Assembly: GCF_964019385.1 (NCBI RefSeq)
Contig: NC_088649.1
Coordinates: 19,801,052 to 19,865,051 of the forward strand
Length of the DNA: 64,000 bases
DNA from: Sycon ciliatum
Lineage: Eukaryota > Porifera > Calcarea > Leucosolenida > Sycettidae
Direction: 5' to 3'
Part shown: positions 43,934-54,627 of the stretch, piece after piece
Layout of the letters: the number at the start of each line of letters is the position of its first letter
How positions within the stretch are numbered: position 1 is the stretch's first letter
The notes under the pieces: generated by a model
What the model was told of the DNA's origin: nothing
What the model saw: only the letters and a program-made list of their open reading frames with translations
Databases searched by the model: none
Program-made: the position numbers and the translations under genes

Positions 43934-44306
43934 GTGCTGTTGATGGTTTTGCCAGTACAATTTCGTGGGTTGTGCCCAACACCGGGCGGTGTAAACCTAC
44001 GTACACCGCCCCACTGCAATGTGCCCAGAGCGGCCGCTTCCCGTGGCAACCTGCCCAGGCCTCGTGCGACCGGTGGTATAGTAGCATTGCGACACAGCTA
44101 CCCCTGCACAGCCCGGCTGCATCAGCCTTCCATCGCTTGGTCAGCGAGCTAACCGTGGCCGGCTTTCACCATCGTATGTCTGTCTGGCTCAACAACACTG
44201 GTGTTAGATCCCTGTACAGCCTGAGCAGAGAGGCCCTCAGCGCTCCACATATCAACACTTCTGTCACCCGTGACCGGTGACCCAGTCGGAGATATAATCT
44301 GCCAAG
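43934..44306 (+). pseudogene. Novel-domain exon 2 (type II), frame-broken
   Basis: Acceptor gacatatag, donor GTCAGT. Reads STISWVVPNTGRC, CAQSGRFPWQPAQASCDRW, HRMSVWLNN and RSLYSLSRE. It aligns closely with the minus exon at 61777-62154 (ISVWVAPDARC, WQGAQAAC, SLSIWLSN, RSLYEINR). The exon is 373 bases, not a multiple of three. A 7-bp direct duplication (gtgaccg gtgaccc at 44265-44278) shifts the frame just before the expected DPVGDIICQ end; without it the exon would be 366 bases and phase 1-1. It could be a null allele, an alternative-donor exon or an assembly error. Confidence 0.7.
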
Positions 44307-44694
44307 GTCAGTTGTTGTATGAGATTGTATTTTGTATCGCAGACCAAACGGGCAATGAGGCCCAAAATTATGATGGCGATAAGGTCACGGCCAAAAGCCA
44401 AGAATACAACAAACCTCCACAAAAGAGGGAAATGTACAGACCACAAATACTCGAAAAGAAGAAAAGAAAAAAAGATTACCCACCGTAGTTGTGAATATCT
44501 ATTTGTTGATACGGTGCTGCCCGGAGAAATCCAAACCCATGTATAAAGTAGCACTGCGTTTGAGAGCACAGACCAGTATGCGTAGTGTTAGGGCTGCGTA
44601 GCGCGCGGCAAAATAAAATGAAATTGGATTTCTGTAGCCAGTACGGCAGATGAGAAGAAGAAGCAGCGACGACCCGGCCTTTAATTTGTGGAAT

Positions 44695-44775
44695 CCAATA
44701 CACCACACCACCACATTGCGCTCTTGGCAGAGTTTGGATCGGCCAAGAGCGCAATGTGGTGGTGTGGTGTATTGG
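44695..44775. repeat. Perfect hairpin, 33-bp arms
   Basis: 44695-44727 (ccaatacaccacaccaccac...) is exactly complementary to 44743-44775, with a 15-base loop. It lies in the intron between novel-domain exons 2 and 3. Perfect arms suggest recent origin or selection; the transcript would form a very stable stem. Confidence 0.88.
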
Positions 44776-45528
44776 AGTATGGTAGATGTCGATAGGAAAT
44801 CAAACAGTGTGGAATAAGCGTCAGTGTAGGGATGTTGTTCGTTGGTGGTCGATGTGTGAATGGTTAGGTCCGCAAGACTTGTTTTATGATAGCAATCCTA
44901 TGATAAAAATAATATAAGATAAAAAAGGAGAAGGAGTCATGACTAACTGTCCACCAGCGTAACCAGATAATATTATACAGTCAGCGAGTTGAAGAGGGCT
45001 AGTCAAGAGAGTGCTAAATATTTTCACTGGCTCATAGAGACTGGGGCACTATTCAAGATAGATGTCTACTCAAGAGAGGGTTATAATCGTGCCAGTACGG
45101 TAGTATCAATCGGGATGAATAAAGTTTTTGAAGCTCGAAAAGCTCGCATGAGCGGCCACCCAGTAAAAATGTCTACTCGTGAACATGCCCAGGTGCAGCG
45201 TCTCAACAGACTTGTTCCGTTTCCTAGCCCACCTCGGTGTGAACACAGTGGAACGAAATCACAGGCCCAGTACACGGTGCAGTACATGCACAGCTCCACG
45301 TGAGGATATTATGCTATGTGTACTTTGTGACAATACTGCGACGTGTGCTCCTGTGTGTGTGCTCCTGTCTCCCGTGTGCTCCCGTCCCGCCGGAAAATAC
45401 GGTGTATTGATCAAACCACCATAGCACAAAGCTATGCCGTTAACCCTTTTACCGCTAATGTCGCCTATATGCGTCATTGAGAATGAGCCGGCCACTAGTG
45501 ACATGTTTACTTAAAAAAGGCTCATAGT

Positions 45529-45667
45529 ACAGAACAAAAAGGACAATCAAGGCTTGTTTGCTGCTACTCCAAGTTTCATACTCTCGAAATCGTCAGGCAA
45601 CACTCGCAACTTGAAACTTGAAGTAGCAGCAAACAAGCCTTGATTGTCCTTGTTGTTCTGTTCTGTA
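45529..45667. repeat. Imperfect long hairpin, about 50-bp arms
   Basis: The left arm contains ggacaatcaaggcttgtttg and the right its complement, with small indels; the loop is about 35 bases. Non-coding, intronic. Confidence 0.8.
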
Positions 45668-46428
45668 TTACGCTCTGCCTCCGCCATGGTGTTGAGCACT
45701 GTCAGCACACTGGGTGCATTCTTTGGTAAAGTTCATGGCATAAATGTCCATTTCTAGGTTGGCTAGGTTATTCTGTCGTACATGGCCAGTGGGTACAGTC
45801 TCCAGTGCTAAAGAGTTGCGCAGCTAGCCATTTGCCCAATTTTTCTAGCATTTTGTCCAGTGGCTGAATGGCACACCCCTGTAGTGGTAAAGTAGTGAAA
45901 TAATATTGCCCGTCTCCCCCTGGCCCCTGCCACACAACAGCGCAAACAACTTGGTAAAGTTTCTGACTTCTTATACAAACGGAAAGGGCACACGAGGAGA
46001 AAGACGAAAACCAGCCTCGAGAAAAAGACAACGGAAAAGACACAAAGAAACAACAAAGAACAAGCAGTAATAAGGGAGCATCTCATAAGTTGGCATTTTG
46101 TTTCTAAACGTAACGCATTTCGAAACGGGGGTAGGGGGTAGCGCCCATTTCGGATAGAAAAATGACAGTTCGCACATTTTCTGGATGTGTGCAATACAGT
46201 GCTGTGTGCTTGTGCTAGACCGCTTCAGACAGCAGGGTACGGGTGTGTTTTAGGTGTAGATCTAACCCTTGCACTACGCATGCTGACTACTCAGAGGTGT
46301 CAAATGTCACACCAGCCTGATCAAACCGTGTACCTGCCACCTGGCCAGCTTTGACAGTACAGTCGTTGTGGAGGAACTCTGTGTGTGTGTGTGTGTACAT
46401 GTCATTGATTGAACTAAGACTGTAACTA

Positions 46429-46957
46429 CAGTCAGTATCGCCTATAGCGTTGGTGTTTGATTTTGAGCATTTTATCACTATAAGCGATATATTACTATGA
46501 CCGATACTGCATGCAATGTATGCGAGTGGGGTGTCAAACGACTCAGCGTGCCGTGCCCATACGCACTACATACATGTACAATGTCATGTAGCTGGCTGTA
46601 GCTCCTGACACACAAAATCAGCATTTCCTCATGATGGAGGCATATTTTGGCAACTTGTACGAGCAAAACTCACCAAACAACACTCACTGGACAAGTTCTT
46701 CACGAAGAAGTAACACCCTGTTCTCCTCTGACATCGCTTGATTTTGCATCAATCACTATAACCGATGCAAAAATAATGTAATAAAGGTCTTTTGAAATAA
46801 GAATTTGATCACTATAGGCGATTATTACTATAGACGATTATTACTATACGCGATAACTGTTTATACTTAGTTATGGCAAATGAAAATGAATTTGAGAAAT
46901 TGATCATTATATCCGGTATATTACTATAGCCGCCAACCTTATAGGCGATACAGACTG
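46429..46957. mobile_element. pogo/Tigger-like MITE, 529 bp
   Basis: The left end is CAGTCAGTATCGCCTATAGC and the reverse complement of the right end CAGTCTGTATCGCCTATAAG. Both edges carry TA. Internal ttactat-gcgat motifs repeat several times. No transposase. Confidence 0.82.
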
Positions 46958-47666
46958 TAATACTCACTTGTACTCAGTAGATGTGGTAGTACTACTGTAT
47001 GTCATTCACTTCAACACTAGCGTCCATGCACAATCATGTACATTGTACATGATTGTGCATACCATGGCATGGATATGTACAGTACAGTAGATCTACACTG
47101 AAAATGGACATGCACAGTACAGTAGATCTACACTGAAAATGAGCGATAAGACTTTCAAATAGTGGGGGGGGGGGGGGGGGGAGGAAGGGGGGTAAAGTCT
47201 ATTCGAAATGCGTTACGTTTACAAAAAGAGTGCGAACTTATGAGATGCTCCCTAAAGCGAAGACAAATCGGGACGACCAATCAGGGACTAATACGTACAG
47301 AACACATGCCCAAGACCAAGACAACCAGACCACGGACGAATCACACACGACTCTCATTCCCAGACCAAACTAGCACTGTGCATGTACAGCATTCACTTGA
47401 CAGTCACTCTCACACAGACGGAAGCAGATCCTCACACTCGAACACCGCGTACTCTTGCATGCACCACATACCATAAACGTCACAAATCACACCATGCTCA
47501 TACGTACAGACCATACATGACATCAGACACTGATCTCTACGAGACGAGAACCAATTACAACAACATGCGTAAATAATAGTTGAACGGAATTTCGCAACAT
47601 AATGAAGGTGGAGCAAAAAAATGCACCGTGCTCATAGCTCTCTCCGTTCTGCCTTGTTGTTGACAG

Positions 47667-48002
47667 CTGATTGGACACACACCAAGGTCACGTTCATGCT
47701 GTGGCATGCACGTGTGGCAGTCAAGGCAGCACCACCCGTAACCGCCGCTGACCTGTGGATGATCCCGGTGTTCTGTTCGGCCATGAATATGTCAATTCCG
47801 CAATACGACTCCCGCTTCCACCCGGGACTGTTCTATAACGCCATGCGTCAGCTCGGCTTTGCAGGCCCGGAGTTTAATATACCGGTGCAGTCCCTAACGT
47901 ACGACAGCAGCTTCTACATAGCAAGGATTTCGTCGCCATCTCATTCGCGAATCGATTACACTCCTGGCAAATTACAACCGACGTACAGTCCAGTATGCGT
48001 GA
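47667..48002 (+). CDS. Novel-domain exon 3 (type I)
   Basis: 336 bases (112 codons), phase 1-1, acceptor ccttgttgttgacag, donor GTAAGT. Key segments: DWTHTKVTFMLWHARV, AADLWMIPVFCSAMNMS, FYNAMRQLGFAGPEFNIPVQ, and YSPVCV just before the donor. It is the closest relative of the minus-strand exon at 57195-57524 (FTTIWYGG, SQLWTLTGLCAAMNMT, RLGVNPPYNVPI, YSPVCI). Intact frame. Function unknown; expected extracellular because it shares phase and context with EGF and Ig-like exons. Confidence 0.72.
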
Positions 48003-48160
48003 GTAAGTCACTACTTTGATGCATTTCAATCCTGCGGGGAATCCCCCCTGTTGGCTCAGGAGCATGTTAAAACACTCATCATGCCTAGAGTCACTACTCC
48101 AATGCATTTCAATCCTACGGGGAATCCCCTGTGTTGGCTCCGGAGCATGTAACCCAGATC
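48003..48160 (+). repeat. Intron segment duplicated internally and at 57 kb
   Basis: A unit with tgcatttcaatcct-cggggaatccc occurs twice here (48018 and 48104) and again, inverted, at 57020-57190, immediately after the homologous exon's donor in both places. The stretch also shares cccagatccgaattttcaa/gaac. It documents duplication of exon plus intron. Confidence 0.8.
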
Positions 48161-49401
48161 CGAATTTTCAATTGTACTCATTATAATTATGACGTTTTCT
48201 CAAGATTTTTAAACTAAGAAGATCATCACACCAAGAGTATAATTACAAGCTCACAAGAGTGTCAACTCTTGATACCCTTTCTCTGGGGTTCACCAACGGC
48301 GAAAACTCACATCACATGGCGTAGTGGTCCAGCTGTACGTTTCCAGTCCGTTTTTTAGCGAGCAGCGAAGTAATAAAAAGCACTCCCTTGCAGAGACTCG
48401 CTGTGGTTATGCTACTCACCAGCATGATCACGGCAGCTATTCGGACTGCGCACCCACCATACTTTATTTGTACACAGTATGAAACGTACCTGAGGCACGT
48501 GAGGTGAGTTTTTTTGCTGCCAGAGATCCATAATCTTCAGCAGTGTTGCACACTCTTGGGAGCTTATAATTCTACTTGTACTCTTACGCATACTTGTACA
48601 TTACTAGCATCAGAAAGCACTAATTGAGCGGTGAGAATCCGGAAGTAGTAAACTATCGGTATTTTTCTACTTTCCGATTTGAACGTCTACAGTTCAGCCC
48701 TGACCATGTCATACACGCAACTGTCCAAGTCGAGCGCTGTGCAAGTTAACCTTGATATTTGTCCCGAAGAGCGCAGCCCAGCCGCAGCATTTTGCTCAGA
48801 CCATCTCGGCTGCAATTCTTTCAGGAGCCATTCTGCCCGGGGCCGTTTGAAACAGGATATTGTGCGAAAATACTTGCGGTCCTGAGAATGTCAGTTCTGA
48901 TTTGCATATAGCTAGGAGTGGACTGTGGACGGATAGGATGAAGAGTAGCCAACACTGCAAGTGCCCAGAAGTCATTGCTGAGCAGTTCTATATCTATTAG
49001 AACCATATCCATCACACACTCATACTCAGCCCAAGGCATCAAGGAAATGTTTTGGAGATAGTGTGCTGCTTCGAGTAACTGGTCTTGCCATGCAAAAGGT
49101 CGAAGAGCTGGAAAGCAATGCCAGGCCACTGGCAGCAACTGGCACGCGAGGAGCCGCAATAAACCCACATTGTGCCACAATGGGGTTGCAAGGCACAGCC
49201 AATGCAATTGGCAACAACTGGCTCGTGAAGAGCCGCAACTAGCGAAGCAAATGACCAGTTAGGAGTAGAGCTAAATGTTCCCTAGTACCATTAGCAAGAG
49301 GATAAGATGGGAAGGATGGAGGGTGAAAATTTGATGCTGGCACAAGCTAGAAGTCACCACTAATTAGACTTTGAAGTGAAGCCAACAGCAAGAAAGAAAG
49401 A
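48161..49401. other. No gene recognised
   Basis: Short open frames only. 49120-49250 has a weak internal repeat (caactggc-cg-gagccgcaa). Possible intron or intergenic DNA after the last + strand exon. Confidence 0.5.
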
Positions 49402-49561
49402 GAAAGTTCAAAGGAAGCAGTTGTGTGACGTCAGGCTAAGCGCACCCAAATCCATGCGCTGGTTGTGTGAGTGCAGTGAGCGAAAGTTCAAAGGAAGCAG
49501 TTGTGTGACATCAGGCTAAGCGTGCCCAATTCTATGCGCAGGTAGTGTGAGTGCAGTGCGC
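49402..49561. repeat. Two-copy tandem repeat, about 80 bp
   Basis: agttcaaaggaagcagttgt ... gtgtgagtgcagtg occurs twice with an 80-81-base offset and about 90% identity. Confidence 0.85.
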
Positions 49562-49659
49562 AATGCACTGGTGCAGCGGTGCGCGGCAGATGCAAACATG
49601 GCAGTGTGATCGGTGGATGCTAACACACACTAACTCCATTACTGCGACATTTGACATAG

Positions 49660-49860
49660 TGGGGTAGTACATTTGCTGTTTGCGTCATGCAGAGCTCACT
49701 GACTTGTCAGTTTGAGCACTCTGGCAAGGTCCGTTCAGGCCTGGTTTAAATCTGGCTATGGAAATCTATTTCTCATTGCTATCAGGCTCGGCCTTATTTT
49801 CTCTGTGCTGCACTGATGAGGTACACGAAGGACGAAACAGGTCTGTCCGCAAATTGAGTA
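49660..49860 (+). mobile_element. Diverged single retrozyme copy
   Basis: Aligned with the 228-nt monomer from gtagtac-tttgctgtttgcg to tccgcaaattgagtattt. Includes a ribozyme at 49808-49853 with intact CUGAUGA, GAAA and GUC, stem III CAG-GU-CUG, but weakened stems I (CUGCA/CGCAA) and II. Only one ribozyme is left, so the copy is a solo remnant. Confidence 0.75.
49808..49853 (+). ncRNA. Degenerate hammerhead ribozyme
   Basis: Core bases are conserved; stems I and II contain mismatches, so self-cleavage is doubtful. Confidence 0.5.
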
Positions 49861-50707
49861 TTTGATATAGCATCATTGTCAATTCGGTTGAGCAGCACAC
49901 TGCTCACCTGTGTCAGGGTAACGCAACCAGTGCCAGTTGTGTGGCCATAGGTGGGAAGACTGTCGAACTGCTGATGATGATCCCCAGCATTAACATTGGC
50001 AATGCATAGGAGTGGGCGGCGGTCGATGCACCTGGGCTAAACCCCTGCTTCAGAAATATTCTTAGAAGCCTCATCGCCATGCTGCCGACATTGTTAATTT
50101 GTTTTGTCTTTGCCTGTGAGAGGTCATGATAGTTCTAATACATTGTTGATTGGATGTAATCCGGTTGCTTTGGTGCTCACAGAGTTGTGCTCGGCAACCG
50201 AATCCTTGAACGACTTCAATGAATGCCTTCCATAACAGCTCCTCCGGTACGTTGATCAGTTAATGTGTGTTTGAGTCCTTCTTCACCATGTGTTACTCCA
50301 GTTGGGGCCAAAGAAACCTGTCCCATGAGCAGAAAGCAGCACCAAGGCCTGTGCGGCCCCTGCGGCCCTCGGATCGGTTTTGGAGCATGCATGATGTAAT
50401 TGAATGGAAACGCGCCTCTGCTTTTGGACTCGTGGGTGGGATTTCTCTGGTCGCTCCTATAGTTCTTCAACATGTGGTATTATATGCTTTTCGCTCGGTC
50501 AGCACTATCAGTGCATCATCGAAAAGGCAACAAGAAATGGTTTGCTTTGCGTGCCCCCCTCCCACCCCCCCCCCCCCCCCCCAACATGCGACGTGTACAT
50601 GTATGCTAACCGGAAGTGCTCCACTTCTTAGCAACACACCTTCTCCGGTTAAATAGACTACGAAATTCATTGACAAAGAATAACTCGAGAAAAAAGATGC
50701 CAACCAC

Positions 50708-50821
50708 ATGATCGCCATGGTGACAACACCATGATCAACATGTTGACAACAGCATGATCATCATGGTGACAACATCATGATCACCATGGTGACAACGGCA
50801 TGATCACCATGGTGACAGCAG
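50708..50821. repeat. 23-bp minisatellite, 5 units
   Basis: Unit gatcaccatggtgacaacac with variants; it contains the palindrome ccatgg and the related gttgacaac/ggtgacaac. Confidence 0.85.
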
Positions 50822-51990
50822 TCCAGGTCTTACAATACAGCGCTCTAGAGAATTGTCTGTGGTCTACTGGAGTTTGGTCGCTTTGTCGTTGTACGGGCTG
50901 GTCTGTATTCCTGCTTCATGCGTGCCCGAAAGCTCGTTCAGGTTTCATGAAAAGAAAAACTTGAGTGCGATCATTAGATTGCGTGGTAGCATTGAGTACT
51001 AATTGTGTGACCCTCTCCCAGTCAACTTGACTGGTTGCTACATGCCTGATACGATTGGAAAATTATACATGTCGGAATATCCATAGGAATTTTCATTGCT
51101 ATCTTTCATTCCACCCACCACCCCCCCCCCCCCGCCCACCCCGCCAGTGTTGGGCATTTCGTTGGCATCCCAGTGTTGAACAAGATACACCCTCCCCCTA
51201 CCTCTACCCCCTCCCCTACCCCCTCCCCTAGGCCCATTGCCAGACATGATATTGCCACCTCAGCGGCGGACATGGCATAGCCAATCCAGGCTGGGTGAAG
51301 ATCATTAAATGGGTGAAGGTGGGTAAGGTGCGTGAACATGTGTAAGCATGTGTGAGCATGTGTGAGCATGTGTGAGCATGTGTAAACAGTGCAAGCATTC
51401 ACATGACGCTCTGCACAGCTCTAATCCAATGAAGTGCTTTGTTTATTCTGCACAACTTACTGTACTTTCACTGCAAACAGGACAACAAGGGAAATGGTAG
51501 ATGTCGCAGTGCTTGCAACAACAGACGACGTCACCGACCAACGGTATACAACCACAGGAGAGGCCAACACTATTCCCGTCAATTCCGTTTATGCCCGTGT
51601 GTTTGAAAATGCCGTGATGTCTGCCTCCCTAAACCTCAGCCCCACTGCCCCGAGTCGGGTCGTGCATGCTTCCCTAGCTGCATCTCGTGTTTGCCAGTTA
51701 AGTGGTCTTGTCGTTGAGCGAAGCAATTTCAGCCCGTGGGGACTGCAAGAAAGCATCCTCAAGTTCCATCTCCTGCAACTTCTTGTTAGGCTAAGATAAC
51801 AGGCTGTGTACAATATAAATTACTAAATACAGGTTTCGGAGTACCACAGTGGAGAAACAATACTGTCTAGTTGCAATACTGTCTAGGTGCAAAACTGTCT
51901 AGTTGCAACACTGGGCTTCAACATAACAAGCTGTATACAATGTACATTATAATGATAGGTTTCTCAGCACCCCCCCCCCCCCCCCACTGT
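50822..51990. other. No supported gene
   Basis: Contains C16 at 51119, a (gcatgtgtga)n stretch at 51328-51383, and an open frame after ctttcactgcaaacag at 51480 (MVDVAVLATTDD...) whose phase and donor do not fit the other exons. Confidence 0.45.
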
Positions 51991-52310
51991 GGTAGTTTGC
52001 AATACACCGTGCAACATTCTGCTTGCACTCCCATTTTGCCCAGTAATGCTGGAATGCATGGTGTGAGATTCCTACTTGAAGTATGTATAATAATATGCTG
52101 TATCCTGGCTGGTAGTTTGCAATACACTGTGCAACAGGCTGCTTGCACATACAGTCATTATGTCTAGTAGTAATGCTGCATTGCTGGTGTGCATGGTCTG
52201 AGATGCCCTGCTGCATATGTGTAAAGTATGTATCCTGGGTCGTGGCTTGCAGTGCATGCCGTCACAGGCTGCTTGCATTCCCATTAAGTTAATACTAGCA
52301 TTATGTCTAG
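51991..52310. repeat. Tandem repeat, 120-130-bp units, 2.6 copies
   Basis: ggtagtttgcaatacac-gtgcaac starts units at 51991, 52111 and (as cgtggcttgcagtgc) 52241; tgctggtgtgcatggtctgag closes each. A C18 run precedes it. Confidence 0.8.
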
Positions 52311-53294
52311 CAAGACCGGTATGGCTACTTCCGAAGAAGTTGAGAGCTTGGGATACCTGGATCTAAGGTATGTATGAAAGATGCACTCGCAGCCATGCGC
52401 TACCTGTGGTATTCCCCCACGCATGGAAATAGTCATGGTATTGAACGAAGTGTACAGTCATTTTGCCCATCCCATTGCCAGGAACGCTGCTGCTGTCCCT
52501 TTGGCGTAACTTTATTCACTAATCTGACATTCACTCACACACGCTCTCACCCACTCTCGTACATGCACTCACCGCCAACGCACCAGTTGCCCTCTCTCTC
52601 TCCCCCCCCCCCTCTTCCTCTCTATATCTTTTTCTCTTTTCTCATATCCCTCTCTTTCAGACTCTCATGCTCACTCTCCCACTCACAACGGTGTGCGTTG
52701 GGTGACTTGATCACGAGACTACTCTGCAAAGGAGCACACTTGACCTTGACAGACTGCATGGCTTTTTATCACCTACACGCCCATTTTAGTGCTCTAAGTT
52801 CTTTGTTGTTGATAAGGGTTTCCTTCTTTCTATCTAGGTGTGTGCACATTCATAAAAATGGGAATATTTGCGGTTTTGTTGCTATCGTAGCTTTCCTGTC
52901 TGCTAATAGTGTCACCAGTGTCTTGGCCCATTTCCCTTTGGCTTTGGTGATCGAGAATGGGTTGCGTTCGGTCTTGTATGTATTCGGTTTGGTATTATGC
53001 GTGATGGGGATGAAATTATATGCAGCTAGGTATCATTAGGTATCATGCTACCATTCTCAGATACACTGCAAAGGTTCACACTACACGCGTTATGCATAAC
53101 CGCTAGCTATGCTGCATTCTCACGCTTTTTTTTCATGCTACTCTAGCTATATAACTGGTTGTTTTAGTGATTCTTACTGTGTGACGGTGTTACACTGATG
53201 ATAGTCACACGAAAACGTTCTGGAATTGTTTCATTTTAATTATTTATACATGGTTATGAGTGCACAATTGATCATTGCTATTTTTTAAAGTTGT
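52311..53294. other. No gene recognised
   Basis: A 221-codon frame at 52374-53039 is pyrimidine-rich with no known motif and is probably chance. Confidence 0.45.
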
Positions 53295-53703
53295 TACACC
53301 AGCGCTTTGGCCGAGTGATTGTGGGCTTGACTGCGAATCACAAGATCCCGAGTTCGAGACCCGCGCTGTGAGCAGGGAGCGTGTACTGTGCTAGCAAATG
53401 CGGTGATGCATGCGTGAACCACTTTACATGCAGTGAACTGCGCCGACACCCACGGTCAACTGGGTACTCACTACTCGGAGTGAGGGTAACATGGATGCAG
53501 CTAACGAGGTTAGCCCCCTTGTCGGGCATTGGTTGTGAGACTGACCACCTCACACTCGCCGTTAGGCGCTGCATCTGCCACCCTGGCATCACAGGCATGG
53601 TGGTGGCCTGGCACATGCGAAACTTCCTAAGCTGGTTGTGTTTCTCAACGCAATTGTATAGCCGGTGGTAACGCGGACGTGCAAACTTTACTTACTTTAC
53701 TTG
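53295..53703 (+). mobile_element. SINE with tRNA-like head
   Basis: The head carries an A box ttggccgagtgattgtggg and a B box gagttcgagacc, with an anticodon-like loop ctgcgaa. The body shares atggatgcagctaa-g-gg, ggttgtgagact and cgttaggcgctgcatctgcc with 19850-19975. The 3' end is a (cttta)n-like tail. It accounts for a spurious EGF-like translation. Confidence 0.72.
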
Positions 53704-53839
53704 TAGACGTATATTTAACGTCGCACCACAAACAGGCGGTTTGGCCTCCTGTGATACATGTGGAGTCGCTATGAGTCACTCCTATACATCCTCATGGATG
53801 CGCATGCAAGCCCCAACATGGGGGATAAACGTACACGCC

Positions 53840-53942
53840 TCCCCCCCCCCCCCCCACACACACACACACCAACACGCACACATGTACACGTACACACAAA
53901 CACACGACCACATGCACGCACCCCCCCCCCCCCACACACACA
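53840..53942. repeat. C-run and (CA)n microsatellite
   Basis: Two C13-C14 runs separated by CA-rich DNA. Confidence 0.9.
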
Positions 53943-54258
53943 CACGCACACAACACGCCATGTGCAACGCACTCTCGTGGTCTCCATAAGCAATATCAGC
54001 ACACAAAAATAAAATAAAAGAGTTGTGCGAGGTGAACTGCTACGTGAAAAGAGAGGGATGGAAACGGCTATGCACGGACAGCACCTTTAACCTAATCGTG
54101 CACATCCTTGTAGATGTAAACATGTAGCAAGGTAGATACCCTGCTTCAGTTAGATAATTATGACCGTTCCCGGATGATTGATAACTCAAGAAACTTACAG
54201 CTTTTTGTTTTCTCTGTGGTGAGGACCGCTCCCATAGTGTAGCTAGGTAGATAGATAA

Positions 54259-54294
<36 letters not shown>

Positions 54295-54439
54295 TCATTT
54301 GTGAACACAGTTGGGAAAAGGAGCTGCTCAGAACATACCTATTAGGGGATTTAGAAAAAAGTTGACTTCGGATAGGAAGTGCGCTGATTTCCCACGCTCC
54401 TGCCTTCCTTTGGTCGCCGACTGTAGCGTTCTCTCCGCA

Positions 54440-54627
54440 GCGGGGGGGGGGGGGGGGCATAGGCCTGTTCGAAAAATGCAAAATGTACCCCAAAATGCCC
54501 AAAAATTCAGAACATTTTTCGGACAGGCCTAGGGGGGGGAGGGGGGGGGGGTGGGTGCATGGGGGGGAGGGGGGTGGGTGGGTGCATGGGGGGAGGGGGG
54601 TGGGTGGGTGCATGGGGGGGGGGGGAG
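54440..54627. repeat. G-rich repeats
   Basis: Runs of G7-G16, including three tandem gggtgggtgcatgggggg units at 54548-54627. The + strand has strong G-quadruplex potential. Confidence 0.85.

Noticed and set aside
51434..51799. Possible exon beginning after ctttcactgcaaacag
   Set aside because: It would start in phase 2 with no convincing donor, and lacks the W/C landmarks of the other exons.
52374..53039. 221-codon open frame
   Set aside because: Pyrimidine-rich, no domain, no homologous copy, atypical composition.
53460..53671. EGF-like peptide (CICHPGITGMVV)
   Set aside because: It lies in the body of a SINE-like repeat shared with 19.9 kb, where the frame is not kept; no splice sites.
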